A DNA stretch of 64,000 nucleotides from Bradyrhizobium sp. cir1 (GCF_014198245.1 NZ_JACIHE010000029.1:1-64000), one strand, 5' to 3'. Shown: positions 15,802 through 24,504, counted from the first letter of the stretch. Numbers and translations are program-made. The notes: generated by a model from the letters alone, not told the origin.

Positions 15802-16182
15802 CTATTTGCTCTTCTGCGCATTGAGTAGCACCCATAGCCTCGCGATCTTACCGCCTTCAATTTCGGCCACGTCCGCCCCCGTCACCGCGACCGGCCCGTC
15901 CTCGGGCCCTGCGCGCCAAGCCAGATGCGCCAGGCCATGATGCCCGACGGCGACGCCGTCGGGGATAAAACGGAACGTCGGCCCGAACTGCTTCAAAAGG
16001 TTTGCGGCAACGCGCGAAATTTCTGCCCGCCCCTGAACGATATCCGTCGGCTCGTACATGACGGGCTCCTCAACGAACAGTTCGGCGATGGCGGTTCGAC
16101 GTTTGTCGTCGTCCCGCTCGTTGAAGACGCGCTCCAGATTTGAGCGCAGCAGATGGTCGAAATCGATGTTGTCGGTCGTCAT
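15802..16182 (-). CDS. SnoaL-like/NTF2-fold protein
   Basis: A 126-residue protein starting MTTDNIDFDHLLRSNLERVF, with the small cone-shaped NTF2 fold inferred from its pattern: two N-terminal helices, LFVEEPVMYEPTDIVQGR, then a beta-sheet ending VTGADVAEIEGGKIARLWVL. Such proteins can be isomerases, cyclases or binding proteins; no catalytic residues can be assigned. AAAGG eight bases before ATG 16182 favours this start over 16197 or 16245. The SDR gene lies 71 bases upstream in the same direction, so the two may be co-transcribed. Confidence 0.8.
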   Translation of the reverse strand: MTTDNIDFDHLLRSNLERVFNERDDDKRRTAIAELFVEEPVMYEPTDIVQGRAEISRVAANLLKQFGPTFRFIPDGVAVGHHGLAHLAWRAGPEDGPVAVTGADVAEIEGGKIARLWVLLNAQKSK

Positions 16183-16253
16183 CTTGCGGCCTTTCATAAT
16201 CTCATCTTGTTGGGGGCGGCGTCGCGGAAACAAAGCCGCGGACACAGGGGCAA

Positions 16254-17006
16254 TCAGACCAGACGCGCACCGCCATCGACATGCAGCGTCTCGCCGTTCA
16301 TGAATTCGTTGCTCATCAAGAAGACCACGGCATTCCCGGCTTCCTGCGCAGTGCCAACACGGTGCAGCGGAAGCTTTTCTTTCAGCGCCGCCACGTAGGC
16401 ATCACGGCCCTCGCCAAGCGTACGTGCGAGGAGCGGGGTGTCGATCGTCCCAGGCGACAAGGTATTCACGCGGCGTGGTGCCAGCTCCAGGGCAAGGCCG
16501 CGGGCGAAGGCCTCCATCGCAGCGGAGGCGGCCGCGAGCACGGACGTGCCATATGCGTTGGGTCGATCGGCCAAGGCTCCGGAAATGAACGTGACGGACC
16601 CGTCGGCAGCGAGCCGGTGCCCAAGGCTTCGCAACACATGCACGGCCGCCCAAATTCGCTCATCGAAGGCGCGGCGCAGGTAGGCGACATCTGCCTCCAA
16701 CACTTTGCCTGCGACGAAGCTGCCCGCAAGCAGAACGAGATGGTCGACTTGCGGGATGTCGGCAAGGGCTGCGGCAATGGTCTCGGGCTTGGTCACGTCC
16801 GCAGCCCGCCAGCCGGCGAATCTGTTCTCCGCGGCAACTCGCTCGGCTCCGACGGGGTCGAAACCAATAACGATAACCTTGGCGCCCGCCGCTTTGGCCT
16901 GCTGCGCGGCAGCCAGGCCGATGCCGGATGTGCCGCCGAAGATGACGACGTTGCGATCTTTGAGGGTCTGGGGAGCAGGGTCGATCACGGGAGTCGGTCC
17001 TTTCAA
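16254..17006 (-). CDS. SDR family protein with altered active site
   Basis: A 250-residue short-chain dehydrogenase/reductase fold: nucleotide-binding GGTSGIG at residues 24-30, LLAGS in place of the NNAG motif, and a C-terminal GETLHVDGGARLV. The usual YxxxK catalytic pair is missing. Aligned on SAAMEAFARGLALELAP, the expected Tyr is Leu and the Lys is Ser, and the nearest Tyr (NAYGTSV) has Val four residues later. Divergent SDR members of this type are known in databases, but their reaction is unclear. It is divergent from a LysR gene across 93 bases, so LysR control is likely. Confidence 0.88.
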   Translation of the reverse strand: MKGPTPVIDPAPQTLKDRNVVIFGGTSGIGLAAAQQAKAAGAKVIVIGFDPVGAERVAAENRFAGWRAADVTKPETIAAALADIPQVDHLVLLAGSFVAGKVLEADVAYLRRAFDERIWAAVHVLRSLGHRLAADGSVTFISGALADRPNAYGTSVLAAASAAMEAFARGLALELAPRRVNTLSPGTIDTPLLARTLGEGRDAYVAALKEKLPLHRVGTAQEAGNAVVFLMSNEFMNGETLHVDGGARLV

Positions 17007-17099
17007 GAGCGGGCGCGCAGCGCGCCGCCGATGAATGGAAACCTAGGCCAATGAGTTTTACTTGAAAATTGAGCCAATCTTCGGTTTTGTTATTCCATC

Positions 17100-18071
17100 A
17101 TGGCACAAATCGCCCTCGATCGACTGACCGGTCTCATCGCGTTTGCCCGCTCCGGCTCCCTTGGCAGCTATTCAGCCGCCGCGCGTGCACTTGGTGTCTC
17201 GCCATCTGCGATCAGCAAGAGCGTGCAACGGCTGGAGCAGCACCTCGGCCTGCGCCTGTTCAGCCGTACGACGCGCTCGCTCACTCTGACGCCAGAGGGG
17301 CGGGACCTGCACGAGCGGACGCTGCGGCTTTTGCGCGAGGCGGACGCGATCGAGCAAGCGGCGGTGGCGGCGCGTTCCGAACCTGCGGGCACGCTGAGGA
17401 TCGCCGCGCCGCTACCTATCGGCGTGAATATTCTCTCGCCGGCCCTGCCACGCTTTCGACAGCGCTATCCAAAGCTCATGATCGAGTTGCGGATCGGCGA
17501 CCGCTACGTTGATCTGATCGAAGAGGGCATCGATGTCGCGATCCGCGTCGGCGATCTCGCGGACTCCCGGCTGATCTCGCGTCAGCTCGCGCCGCACCGC
17601 ATCTGCGCTTTCGCTTCCCCCGACTATCTGGCCCGGCGCGGCACGCCGATCCATCCCGACGAACTGGCCAACCATGACTGTGTGAACTTTCGCTTCCAGA
17701 GTTCGGGCCAGACATTTCGCTGGCCCTTCCTCATCGGCGATCGCCTGGTCGAGATCATGCCCGACGCGGCCATCATCACCGATGTTAGCGAGGCTGTGGC
17801 CACCGTCATTGCGTCGGGCGGTGGCATCGGTGTTACCCCCACGTTCGTCGCAGCTCCTTATGTCAGACGCAACGAACTCGTACCCGTCCTGCAAGATTTC
17901 GTCGTCCCTAGAACCAACATCACCGCGTTATGGCCGGAAAGCCGTCGAGGCAATCCAAACGTGAAGGCCTTCGTCGCGTTCCTGGGTGAGGTTTTTCCGC
18001 CGGATCCGCCGTGGGACGACGTATTTGCCAAGGCCCCAAGATCGGGGGCCCCGAGACGGACGAAGCCTTGA
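17100..18071 (+). CDS. LysR family transcriptional regulator
   Basis: A 323-residue regulator. The N-terminal winged helix-turn-helix is clear (LIAFARSGSLGSYSAAARAL, GVSPSAISKSVQRLEQHLGL). It is followed by a linker helix and a periplasmic-binding-type effector domain with DVAIRVGDLADSRLISR and GGGIGVTPTFVA. It resembles the group containing DmlR/AaeR-like regulators. ATG at 17100 is the natural start. It is divergent from the SDR gene with 93 bases between the start codons, the classic arrangement for a LysR protein controlling its neighbour. The effector is unknown. Confidence 0.95.
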   Translation: MAQIALDRLTGLIAFARSGSLGSYSAAARALGVSPSAISKSVQRLEQHLGLRLFSRTTRSLTLTPEGRDLHERTLRLLREADAIEQAAVAARSEPAGTLRIAAPLPIGVNILSPALPRFRQRYPKLMIELRIGDRYVDLIEEGIDVAIRVGDLADSRLISRQLAPHRICAFASPDYLARRGTPIHPDELANHDCVNFRFQSSGQTFRWPFLIGDRLVEIMPDAAIITDVSEAVATVIASGGGIGVTPTFVAAPYVRRNELVPVLQDFVVPRTNITALWPESRRGNPNVKAFVAFLGEVFPPDPPWDDVFAKAPRSGAPRRTKP

Positions 18072-18212
18072 GGTTCGCGACGGCATGAGCTCACGAATCG
18101 ACTGTGCGTTCTTGCCATGAGGAGGCCTTGCCGGAGGCCGGCGCGGACCTCCGCTTCGAAGCGGCACAACAAACATCACAAGTGGGGTCTCGCGGACTTA
18201 TGGGTGCCCCCC

Positions 18213-19442
18213 TTAGCCCTTCAGCGGCGTAGCGCCCGCCCTCCGCCCCGGCGCAGGTCCCACATAGCGCGCCCGCGGACGGATCAGCTTGCCGTGCTGT
18301 AGCTGCTCGCTGGCATGCGCGATCCAGCCGACGCTGCGGGCCATTGCGAACAGCGCAAGCTCGCTGCCTCCAGGCAGGCGTAGCGCGTGCACGAGCACCG
18401 CAAGCGCGTAGTCGATGTTGACGAGCTCGCCGGTCGCCTCCGCGATCCTTTCAGGCACTTCGCGCGTGAATTTTCGCGGTGCGCCGGCGCGAGAGAGCGC
18501 ATTGAGCAGCGACTGCGCGCGCCGGTCGCCGCGCTTGTAGACGCCGTGGCCGAAGCCGGGAAAGCGTTCGCCGAGCGCGACGCGTTCGCGAACCATGGGC
18601 TCGACGTCGCGATCCACCAGCGTCTTGACGAGCTGCGATGCGAGCACGCCGGCACCGCCATGCTTCGGCCCCTTCAGTGCGGCGAGACCGGCGATGACGG
18701 AATCATAGAGATTGAGGCCGGTCGAGGCCGCGCAGCGCGCGGTGAAGGTGGAGGCGTTCAATTCATGCTCGGCGAGCAGAACCAGCGCGCGGCGGATCAG
18801 GTCGGGCGCGTGCTTGTTGTCGGGCGCCCAGGCCTTCGCGATCTGCTGATGCATCGGCTCGGCCGACGGCTCGGCGTTGAGCATGGTCGCGACCAGCAGG
18901 CGGACGATGCGCGCGCCGACCATGGCGCGGCCATCGGGGGCGCGGGTGAAGGCGCGGGGATCGGCGCTCGATGCGAGCGCCAGCACAGCGATGGCGCGAT
19001 CGATCGGCGCGGCGCGGCGCGCGGCCTGCGCGATCAAGCGCATCTCCTCGGATATCGCGGGACAATTGTCCGGCGCGAAGGGATCGACGCCGGCGACGTC
19101 CCAGAGCAGCGTCGCGGTGTGCTCCAGCGTGTCGTTCTCGGCGAGATCGACGCAGTTCACACCGCGGTAGATCGCGCCCTCCTCGGTGATGGTCGAGATC
19201 TCCGTGTCCATCACCGGCAAATCGGCATCGAAGCTGCGCAGGCCCCGCGGCTCCGGCGACGGCACCCGGCGCTCCTTCAGAGCGCGGACGTCCTCGGCGC
19301 GGTAGCGGTTTTTTCGCGAATCTGAGGTCGGCTCGGAGCGGATCAGGCCGCGGCTGACATAGGCGTAGAGGGTGGCTGGCGAGATCGCGAGCTCGGCGGC
19401 GGCCTCCCGGGCGGAGAGGTAGAGGCCCTCGGAATTTTTCAT
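18213..19442 (-). CDS. Citrate synthase family protein with N-terminal DNA-binding domain
   Basis: A 409-residue protein. Residues 1-60 (LSAREAAAELAISPATLYAY, SRGLIRSEPTS, YRAEDVRALK) form a MerR/excisionase-like helix-turn-helix. The remainder is a citrate-synthase fold with GPKHGGA, the signature GFGHGVYKRGDRRA, an NIDYAL segment keeping the catalytic Asp, and ARSVGWIAHASEQ. The key His and Asp residues are therefore present and it may still be an enzyme. It is divergent from a second citrate synthase-like gene across 82 bases that include a perfect palindrome at 19460-19473. An enzyme acting also as a regulator of its neighbour is a reasonable inference. Confidence 0.9.
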   Translation of the reverse strand: MKNSEGLYLSAREAAAELAISPATLYAYVSRGLIRSEPTSDSRKNRYRAEDVRALKERRVPSPEPRGLRSFDADLPVMDTEISTITEEGAIYRGVNCVDLAENDTLEHTATLLWDVAGVDPFAPDNCPAISEEMRLIAQAARRAAPIDRAIAVLALASSADPRAFTRAPDGRAMVGARIVRLLVATMLNAEPSAEPMHQQIAKAWAPDNKHAPDLIRRALVLLAEHELNASTFTARCAASTGLNLYDSVIAGLAALKGPKHGGAGVLASQLVKTLVDRDVEPMVRERVALGERFPGFGHGVYKRGDRRAQSLLNALSRAGAPRKFTREVPERIAEATGELVNIDYALAVLVHALRLPGGSELALFAMARSVGWIAHASEQLQHGKLIRPRARYVGPAPGRRAGATPLKG

Positions 19443-19459
19443 ATTGATTTATGTAATCA

Positions 19460-19473
19460 AGATTGATCAATCT
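19460..19473. promoter_or_regulatory. Perfect 14-bp palindrome between divergent citrate synthase genes
   Basis: The sequence agattgatcaatct is a perfect palindrome, 18 bases upstream of the ATG of the HTH-fused gene and 52 bases upstream of the other start. Its position in the shared promoter region makes it a candidate operator, perhaps for the DNA-binding domain encoded next to it. Confidence 0.5.
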
Positions 19474-19524
19474 GTCGAGAGGCCCGACTTTTCCCTGCGT
19501 GCAATGCAAAAGGGAGATTGGGCC

Positions 19525-20619
19525 ATGAACATCCACCTCACCAAAAGCCAGATCGGGCTGGACGGCGTTCCCGCGGCCGAGACCGTGCTGAGCCATGTCG
19601 ACGGCGAGCGCGGCGAGCTGATCATCGCCGGCGAGCATGTCGGCCGCCTCGCCGCCAAATCGAGTTTTGAGGGCGTCACCGCCCGGCTCTGGAACGGCGC
19701 CAGCAAGACCAGTTTGAGTGAAGCCAATGTGCGGGCGAGCCTGGGCGCGGCGCGCGAGCGCGCCTTCGCGCGGCTGGACGAGTTGCTGCCGGCAACGCGC
19801 GGCATGGGCATTGTCGACGGGTTTCGCGCAGCGGTCGCAGGGCTTCGCGCCGAGCACGGCCTCGAACATGAGGCGACCATTGTCGGCGCATTCCCGGTGA
19901 TCGCCGGCGCGCTGGTGCGGCGCGCCAAGGGGCTCGAGCCGGTCGCGCCCGATCCGAACGTGAGCCACGCCGCCGACACGCTGCGCATGCTGCATGGGCG
20001 CTCGCCTGCTTCGCGCGAGGTCACAGCGCTGGACGCCTATCTCGTCACCGCCAGCGACCACGGCATGAACGCCTCGACCTTCACCGCGCGCGTGGTGGCC
20101 TCGACGCAGGCCGATCTGTTCGCGGCCGTCACCGCAGGCTATTGCGCGCTGACCGGTCCGCTGCATGGCGGCGCGCCGGAGCCGGTGCTGGAAATGCTGG
20201 ACGCGATCGGCTCGCGCGAGCGCATCCAGCCGTGGGTGGATGCGGCGCTGGCGCGCGGCGAGCGGATGATGGGCTTTGGCCACCGCGTCTACCGCGTGCG
20301 CGATCCGCGCGCCGACGTGCTCAAGTCCGCGGTCGAGGCGCTGGCGTCCAACGGCACCGACCTGCCGTTTGCCGGCGAGGTCGAGGCCTATATCCGCAGC
20401 GCGCTGCGGAAGAAAAATCCGGACCGGCCGCTGGAGACCAATGTCGAGTTCTTCACCGCGATCCTGCTCGATGCGCTGGCGATCCCACGGCAGGCGTTCA
20501 CGCCGATCTTCGCCGTGGCACGCAGCGCAGGCTGGACCGCGCATGCGCGCGAGCAGCAGCGCACGGGGCGGTTGATCCGGCCGAGCTCGTCCTATGTGGG
20601 GGCGATGCCGGAGGTGTAG
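19525..20619 (+). CDS. Citrate synthase/methylcitrate synthase-like protein
   Basis: A 364-residue protein of the short citrate-synthase type, which condenses an acyl-CoA with oxaloacetate or a similar keto acid. It has GPLHGGAPE, the signature GFGHRVYRVRDPRAD and ARSAGWTAHAREQ. The segment equivalent to the catalytic-Asp region reads NVEFFTA, with Glu where the standard enzyme has Asp, so activity or specificity may differ. ATG at 19525 (MNIHLTKSQIGLDG), with GGGAGA upstream, is preferred over ATG 19444, which would include the operator palindrome. It is divergent from the HTH-fused paralogue, with which it might form a heteromer. Confidence 0.9.
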   Translation: MNIHLTKSQIGLDGVPAAETVLSHVDGERGELIIAGEHVGRLAAKSSFEGVTARLWNGASKTSLSEANVRASLGAARERAFARLDELLPATRGMGIVDGFRAAVAGLRAEHGLEHEATIVGAFPVIAGALVRRAKGLEPVAPDPNVSHAADTLRMLHGRSPASREVTALDAYLVTASDHGMNASTFTARVVASTQADLFAAVTAGYCALTGPLHGGAPEPVLEMLDAIGSRERIQPWVDAALARGERMMGFGHRVYRVRDPRADVLKSAVEALASNGTDLPFAGEVEAYIRSALRKKNPDRPLETNVEFFTAILLDALAIPRQAFTPIFAVARSAGWTAHAREQQRTGRLIRPSSSYVGAMPEV

Positions 20620-20644
20620 GGAATGCGTAGCCCGGATGGAGCGG

Positions 20645-20811
20645 CGTTCTTCCCCTCTCCCCTTGCGGGAGAGGGAGGATCGCCGCGTAGCGGCGAGACG
20701 GGTGAGGGGTTGTCTCCGCGAGTGAAGCTCTTGCAGTGAATCCGCGGAAAGATACCCCTCATCCGGCGCTTCGCGCCACCTTCTCCCTCAAGGGGAGAAG
20801 GAAAGAACGCG
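20645..20811. repeat. Palindromic intergenic repeat, family D (copy 3)
   Basis: cccctctccccttgcgggag and cttctccctcaaggggagaa arms enclose ggatcgccgcgtagcggcga. It fills the convergent spacer between the citrate synthase and J-domain genes and might act as a bidirectional 3' end structure, though no T-run follows. Confidence 0.8.
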
Positions 20812-20823
20812 AGCGGCGAGGCC

Positions 20824-21456
20824 CTACGCCTCCCGCACCACCGTCTTCAGATAATTATACGCCTTGATGATCTCGATCAGGCGATCTTCCGTCGAGCGGT
20901 CGCCGCCGTTGGCATCGGGGTGGTGCTGCTTGACCAGCGCCTTGTACTTGCTCTTGACGTCGGCGAGCGTGGCGTCGGGGCCGAGGCCCATGACCTGGAG
21001 CGCCTTGCGCTCGGCGTTCATCACCTTGCGCGTCTCGGCCTTGGGCTGGGCGTCATGGCCCTTCCGCCAGTTGGCGCGGCCGTTGATCTCGCTGAACATG
21101 CTGAACGGGTCGGACGCCATATCGATCTCGGCTTCCGCACCCTTCTTGCCGCCATTGGCGCCCATCTTCCAGGTCGGGCGGTGGCCGGTCAGCGCGTCCT
21201 TCTGGTAGCGCGCGACGGCGTCGGCATTCATGCCGGAGAAGAAATTGTAGTTCTGGTTGTACTCGCGCACGTGGTCCAGGCAGAAGTGCCAGTACTCGCG
21301 CTGGTTCTCGCGCCCCTTCGGCGCGCGGTGCGCACCCTTGTTGGCGCAGCCCGCCCACTCGCAGTTGGCCACGGTGTCGCGCGGCTTCAGCTCGGGCTGC
21401 TTGCCCCGCGGCTTCACGCGGATGGAATCGAAGAACTTTGATGAATCGATCGGCAT
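20824..21456 (-). CDS. J-domain (DnaJ-like) protein
   Basis: A 210-residue protein with a C-terminal J domain: VMGLGPDATLADVKSKYKAL followed by QHHPDANGGD, which holds the essential HPD tripeptide. The N-terminal 130 residues include a Cys/His-containing segment (CEWAGCANKGAHRAP, FCLDHVREYN) that may bind metal. The J domain would stimulate an Hsp70 ATPase. ATG at 21456 begins MPIDSSKFFDSIRVKPRGKQ. In many rhizobia I recall this gene beside bolA and cobS; here bolA is next door but cobS is 6 kb away. Confidence 0.92.
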   Translation of the reverse strand: MPIDSSKFFDSIRVKPRGKQPELKPRDTVANCEWAGCANKGAHRAPKGRENQREYWHFCLDHVREYNQNYNFFSGMNADAVARYQKDALTGHRPTWKMGANGGKKGAEAEIDMASDPFSMFSEINGRANWRKGHDAQPKAETRKVMNAERKALQVMGLGPDATLADVKSKYKALVKQHHPDANGGDRSTEDRLIEIIKAYNYLKTVVREA

Positions 21457-21606
21457 GGCTGACTTTGACTACGCAATGCAAAAACCTTCAAGTCTTGACA
21501 TTGCAATTAGCTGACCACCCGTAGCCGAAGTTTCACTTCGGCGTCTTTGAAGACGGCCGCCCATGGGCGGCCTACGGAGTTGACGGGGGTGCGATCGCGT
21601 CCCTTA

Positions 21607-21891
21607 ATGGCAGTCATGGTTATGAAAGACATTATCAGCAACAAGTTGCAGGAAGCTTTCACCCCGGAAAGCCTGCAAGTCGCCGACGAGTCACATTTGC
21701 ATGAGGGCCACGGCGGCCATCGGCCGAGCGGCGAAACGCACTTTCGTGTCTATATCGTGTCTGCTGCCTTCAAAGGGAAGACCCGGGTCGAGCGCCATCG
21801 CATGATAAATTCGGCGCTGGCCGCGGAACTTTCCGGCAGCGTGCACGCGCTCGCGATCCACGCGCAGGCGCCGGGGGAAGGTGGGCGCTAG
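21607..21891 (+). CDS. BolA family protein
   Basis: A 94-residue protein of the BolA/YrbA family, which with monothiol glutaredoxins handles iron-sulfur clusters or acts in stress regulation. DESHLHEGHGGHRPSGETHF carries the family's conserved His residues, followed by FRVYIVSAAFKGKTRVERHR and a C-terminal HALAIHAQ. ATG 21607, 21616 and 21622 are all possible starts; none has a strong ribosome site, and I chose the first. It is divergent from the J-domain gene and convergent with the CNNM transporter gene. Confidence 0.93.
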   Translation: MAVMVMKDIISNKLQEAFTPESLQVADESHLHEGHGGHRPSGETHFRVYIVSAAFKGKTRVERHRMINSALAAELSGSVHALAIHAQAPGEGGR

Positions 21892-21897
21892 CTCCGC

Positions 21898-22002
21898 TGT
21901 CATGCCCCGCGAAGGCGGGGCATCCAGTACTCCGCGGCAGCAGTTCGTGCACACAATTGCCGCCGCGGAGTACTGGATCGCCCGCCTGCGCGGGCGATGA
22001 CA
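21898..22002. repeat. Palindromic intergenic repeat, family R (copy 2)
   Basis: tgtcatgccccgcgaaggcg and cgcctgcgcgggcgatgaca form the ends, with an inner tactccgcggc / gccgcggagta stem that is perfect for 11 bp. It lies between the convergent bolA and CNNM transporter genes, touching the end of bolA. Confidence 0.9.
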
Positions 22003-22015
22003 CCTGTCATGACGG

Positions 22016-23320
22016 CTAAAACGACGTCCCGGCCCTTCTCGGCTTGGGTTCTTCCATCTCGGCCTCACGCGGCACCGGTGAAATACGGAGCGCCGTGATG
22101 CGGTTGCGCTCGCGGCGCAGGACGCGGAAACGGAAGCCGTGGAACGTAAAACTCTGGCCGCGATCGGGGATCGAGCGCGCCTCGTGGATGACGAGGCCGG
22201 CGACCGTGGTTGCCTCCTCATCGGGCAGGTGCCAGTCCATGGCGCGGTTGAGGTCGCGGATCGGCACCGACCCGTCGACCACGACCGAGCCGTCCGGCTG
22301 GGCGCGCACGCCGGCGACCACGACGTCGTGCTCGTCGGAGATGTCGCCGACGATCTCTTCCAGAATGTCCTCCAGCGTCACGAGACCTTCAACTTCGCCG
22401 TACTCGTCGACGACGAGCGCGAAATGGGTCTTGCGGCGGCGGAACGCCTTGAGCTGCTCGGCGAGCGGCCGCATCTCCGGCACGAACCAGGGCGGCAGCG
22501 CGATGGTGGAGACGTCGATGCGCGAGGTGTCGCCGTCGGAGGCGCGGATCGCGCGCAACAGATCCTTGGCGTGCAGCACGCCGATGATGTTCTCCGGCTT
22601 CTCGCGCCAGAGCGGAATGCGGGTGTATTCGGTCGCCAGCACCTCGCGCACCAGCTCGTCCGGCGGCATGTCGGCATTGATCATCATCATCTCGGTGCGA
22701 TGGATCATGACGTCGGAGACCTGGAGTTCACGCAGGTCCAGCAGGCCGCCGAGCATGTCGCGGTCCTGCTTCTCGACCTTGCCCTCGTGGTGCAATAGGT
22801 CCACCGCGCCGCGCAGGCGCTCGGTCGGCGACAGGATCGCCTGGTGCTCGCCGGCGAGACCGAACAGGCGCATCAACAGGCGCACGATGACTTCGACGAT
22901 CCTGAGCAGCGGCCCCAGCACATACATCGTCAGCCGCATCGGGCGCGCGACCGCGAGCGCGATGCGGTCGGGCGCGTTGATGGCGATGGTTTTCGGCAGC
23001 ACCTCGGCGAAGATCACGACCAGGGCGGTCATCACGCCGGTCGCATAGAGCACGCCGACATCGCCGAACCAGGACGTGAAGATGCCGGTGGCGAGCGCGG
23101 ACGCGCCGATATTGGCGATGTTGTTGCCGAGCAGCAGCGCGCCGATCAGGCGCTCGCGCATGTCGAGCAGCCGCGAGACGACGTCGGCGTCGCGATTACC
23201 CTGCTTGGAGAGCCGCAGCATGCTGGCGCGCGAGGCGCCGGTCAGCGCGGTCTCGCTCGCCGCGAAGAACGCCGAGACCAGCAGGCAGAGGACGACGATG
23301 GTGAATCCGAGCCAGTCCAT
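22016..23320 (-). CDS. CNNM/CorC-type transporter (hemolysin family)
   Basis: A 434-residue membrane protein with the order typical of the family: an N-terminal DUF21/CNNM membrane domain (about residues 1-180, with SAFFAASETALTGASRASML), a pair of CBS domains (about 200-330, including VMIHRTEMMMINAD and FALVVDEYGEVEGLVTLEDI) and a C-terminal CorC/HlyC domain. The family is implicated in Mg2+ or Co2+ efflux; the hemolysin name is historical. It starts 35 bases after the aroB stop on the same strand and probably belongs to the aroK-aroB transcript. Confidence 0.94.
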   Translation of the reverse strand: MDWLGFTIVVLCLLVSAFFAASETALTGASRASMLRLSKQGNRDADVVSRLLDMRERLIGALLLGNNIANIGASALATGIFTSWFGDVGVLYATGVMTALVVIFAEVLPKTIAINAPDRIALAVARPMRLTMYVLGPLLRIVEVIVRLLMRLFGLAGEHQAILSPTERLRGAVDLLHHEGKVEKQDRDMLGGLLDLRELQVSDVMIHRTEMMMINADMPPDELVREVLATEYTRIPLWREKPENIIGVLHAKDLLRAIRASDGDTSRIDVSTIALPPWFVPEMRPLAEQLKAFRRRKTHFALVVDEYGEVEGLVTLEDILEEIVGDISDEHDVVVAGVRAQPDGSVVVDGSVPIRDLNRAMDWHLPDEEATTVAGLVIHEARSIPDRGQSFTFHGFRFRVLRRERNRITALRISPVPREAEMEEPKPRRAGTSF

Positions 23321-23355
23321 GCACCACTCAACAGAATAAATAGGTCAGCCGCGCG

Positions 23356-24504
23356 TCAGGCCTTTTGCGCCAGCTTCTCTTTCAGGAAATCGCGCACCGG
23401 CGCCGGCTCGACGTCCTTCGCGATCACCGCGCGGCCCACGGCCTCCAGCAGGATGAAGGTGAGCTTGCCGCGCTTGACCTTCTTGTCCTGCGCCATCAGG
23501 GCCATCAGCGCGTCGGCATCAGTGAGCCCTTCCTGCGCGAATCCCGCGATATCCTGCAAGCGAGTCGGCAGGCCTGCTTCGATCAGATGCCGCTCGACGC
23601 GCGCCGCCTCAAGCTCGCCGATCATGCCGAGCTTCGCCGAGAACTGCGCCGCCAGCGTCATGCCGATGGCGACGCCCTCGCCATGGAACAGGCGGTCGGA
23701 GAAACCGGTCGCCGCTTCCAGCGCATGGCCAAAGGTGTGACCGAGATTGAGCAGCGCGCGCTCGCCGGTCTCGCGCTCGTCGCGCGAGACGACGCCGGCC
23801 TTGGCGCGGCAGGAGGTCGCGATCGCATGCTCGCGCGCCGAGCCGCCCTTGAAGATGTCGGAATGGTTCTTTTCCAGCCAGGTAAAGAAGGCTTCATCCC
23901 CGAGCACGCCGTATTTGGCCACCTCGGCATAGCCGGCGCGGAACTGGCGCGGCGACAGTGTGTCCAGCACGGCGGTGTCGGCGATCACAAGCACCGGCTG
24001 GTGGAAGGCGCCGAGCAAATTCTTGCCCTGCGGCGAGTTGATGCCGGTCTTGCCGCCGACGGAAGAATCGACCTGCGCCAGCAGCGAGGTCGGCACCTGC
24101 ACGAAATCGACGCCGCGGCGCAGGATCGCCGCGGCAAAGCCGGCGAGATCGCCGACCACGCCGCCGCCGAGCGCGATGACGAGATCGTTGCGCTCGATCT
24201 TTGCGGCGATCAGGGCCTCGCTGACCTTTTCGAGACCGGCATAGGTCTTGGAGATCTCGCCTTCCTCGACGACGACGCGCGAGGTCGGAATGCCGCTCGC
24301 TGCGAGCGAGGCCTCGGTCGGCTCGAGCCAGTATTTTGCGACGGTGCGATCCGTCACGATCGCCGTGCGAACGCCGGGGCGCAAGGCTGCGACCCGTTCG
24401 CCGAGCGAGGCCAGCACGCCGCGGCCGATGACGATGTCATAGGCGCGATTCTCCAGCGCGACATCGACATTGACGGGATCGGAAAGTTTCAACGGCGCAG
24501 TCAT
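23356..24504 (-). CDS. aroB: 3-dehydroquinate synthase
   Basis: This 382-residue enzyme converts DAHP to 3-dehydroquinate, step two of the shikimate pathway, using NAD+ and a divalent metal. It shows GGGVVGDLAGFAAAILRRGV and PTSLLAQVDSSVGGKTGIN, the glycine-rich and Lys-containing active-site motifs, and the metal-binding HGEGVAIGM. ATG at 24504 overlaps the aroK stop as ATGA, indicating translational coupling. A longer frame from 24582 overlaps aroK and is not needed. It is a core gene of normal length. Confidence 0.98.
   Translation of the reverse strand: MTAPLKLSDPVNVDVALENRAYDIVIGRGVLASLGERVAALRPGVRTAIVTDRTVAKYWLEPTEASLAASGIPTSRVVVEEGEISKTYAGLEKVSEALIAAKIERNDLVIALGGGVVGDLAGFAAAILRRGVDFVQVPTSLLAQVDSSVGGKTGINSPQGKNLLGAFHQPVLVIADTAVLDTLSPRQFRAGYAEVAKYGVLGDEAFFTWLEKNHSDIFKGGSAREHAIATSCRAKAGVVSRDERETGERALLNLGHTFGHALEAATGFSDRLFHGEGVAIGMTLAAQFSAKLGMIGELEAARVERHLIEAGLPTRLQDIAGFAQEGLTDADALMALMAQDKKVKRGKLTFILLEAVGRAVIAKDVEPAPVRDFLKEKLAQKA

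Noticed and set aside
18072..18212. Small gene between the LysR and citrate synthase genes
   Set aside because: The only frames are Arg/Pro-rich shadows without ribosome sites; the 141-base convergent gap is probably just 3' ends.
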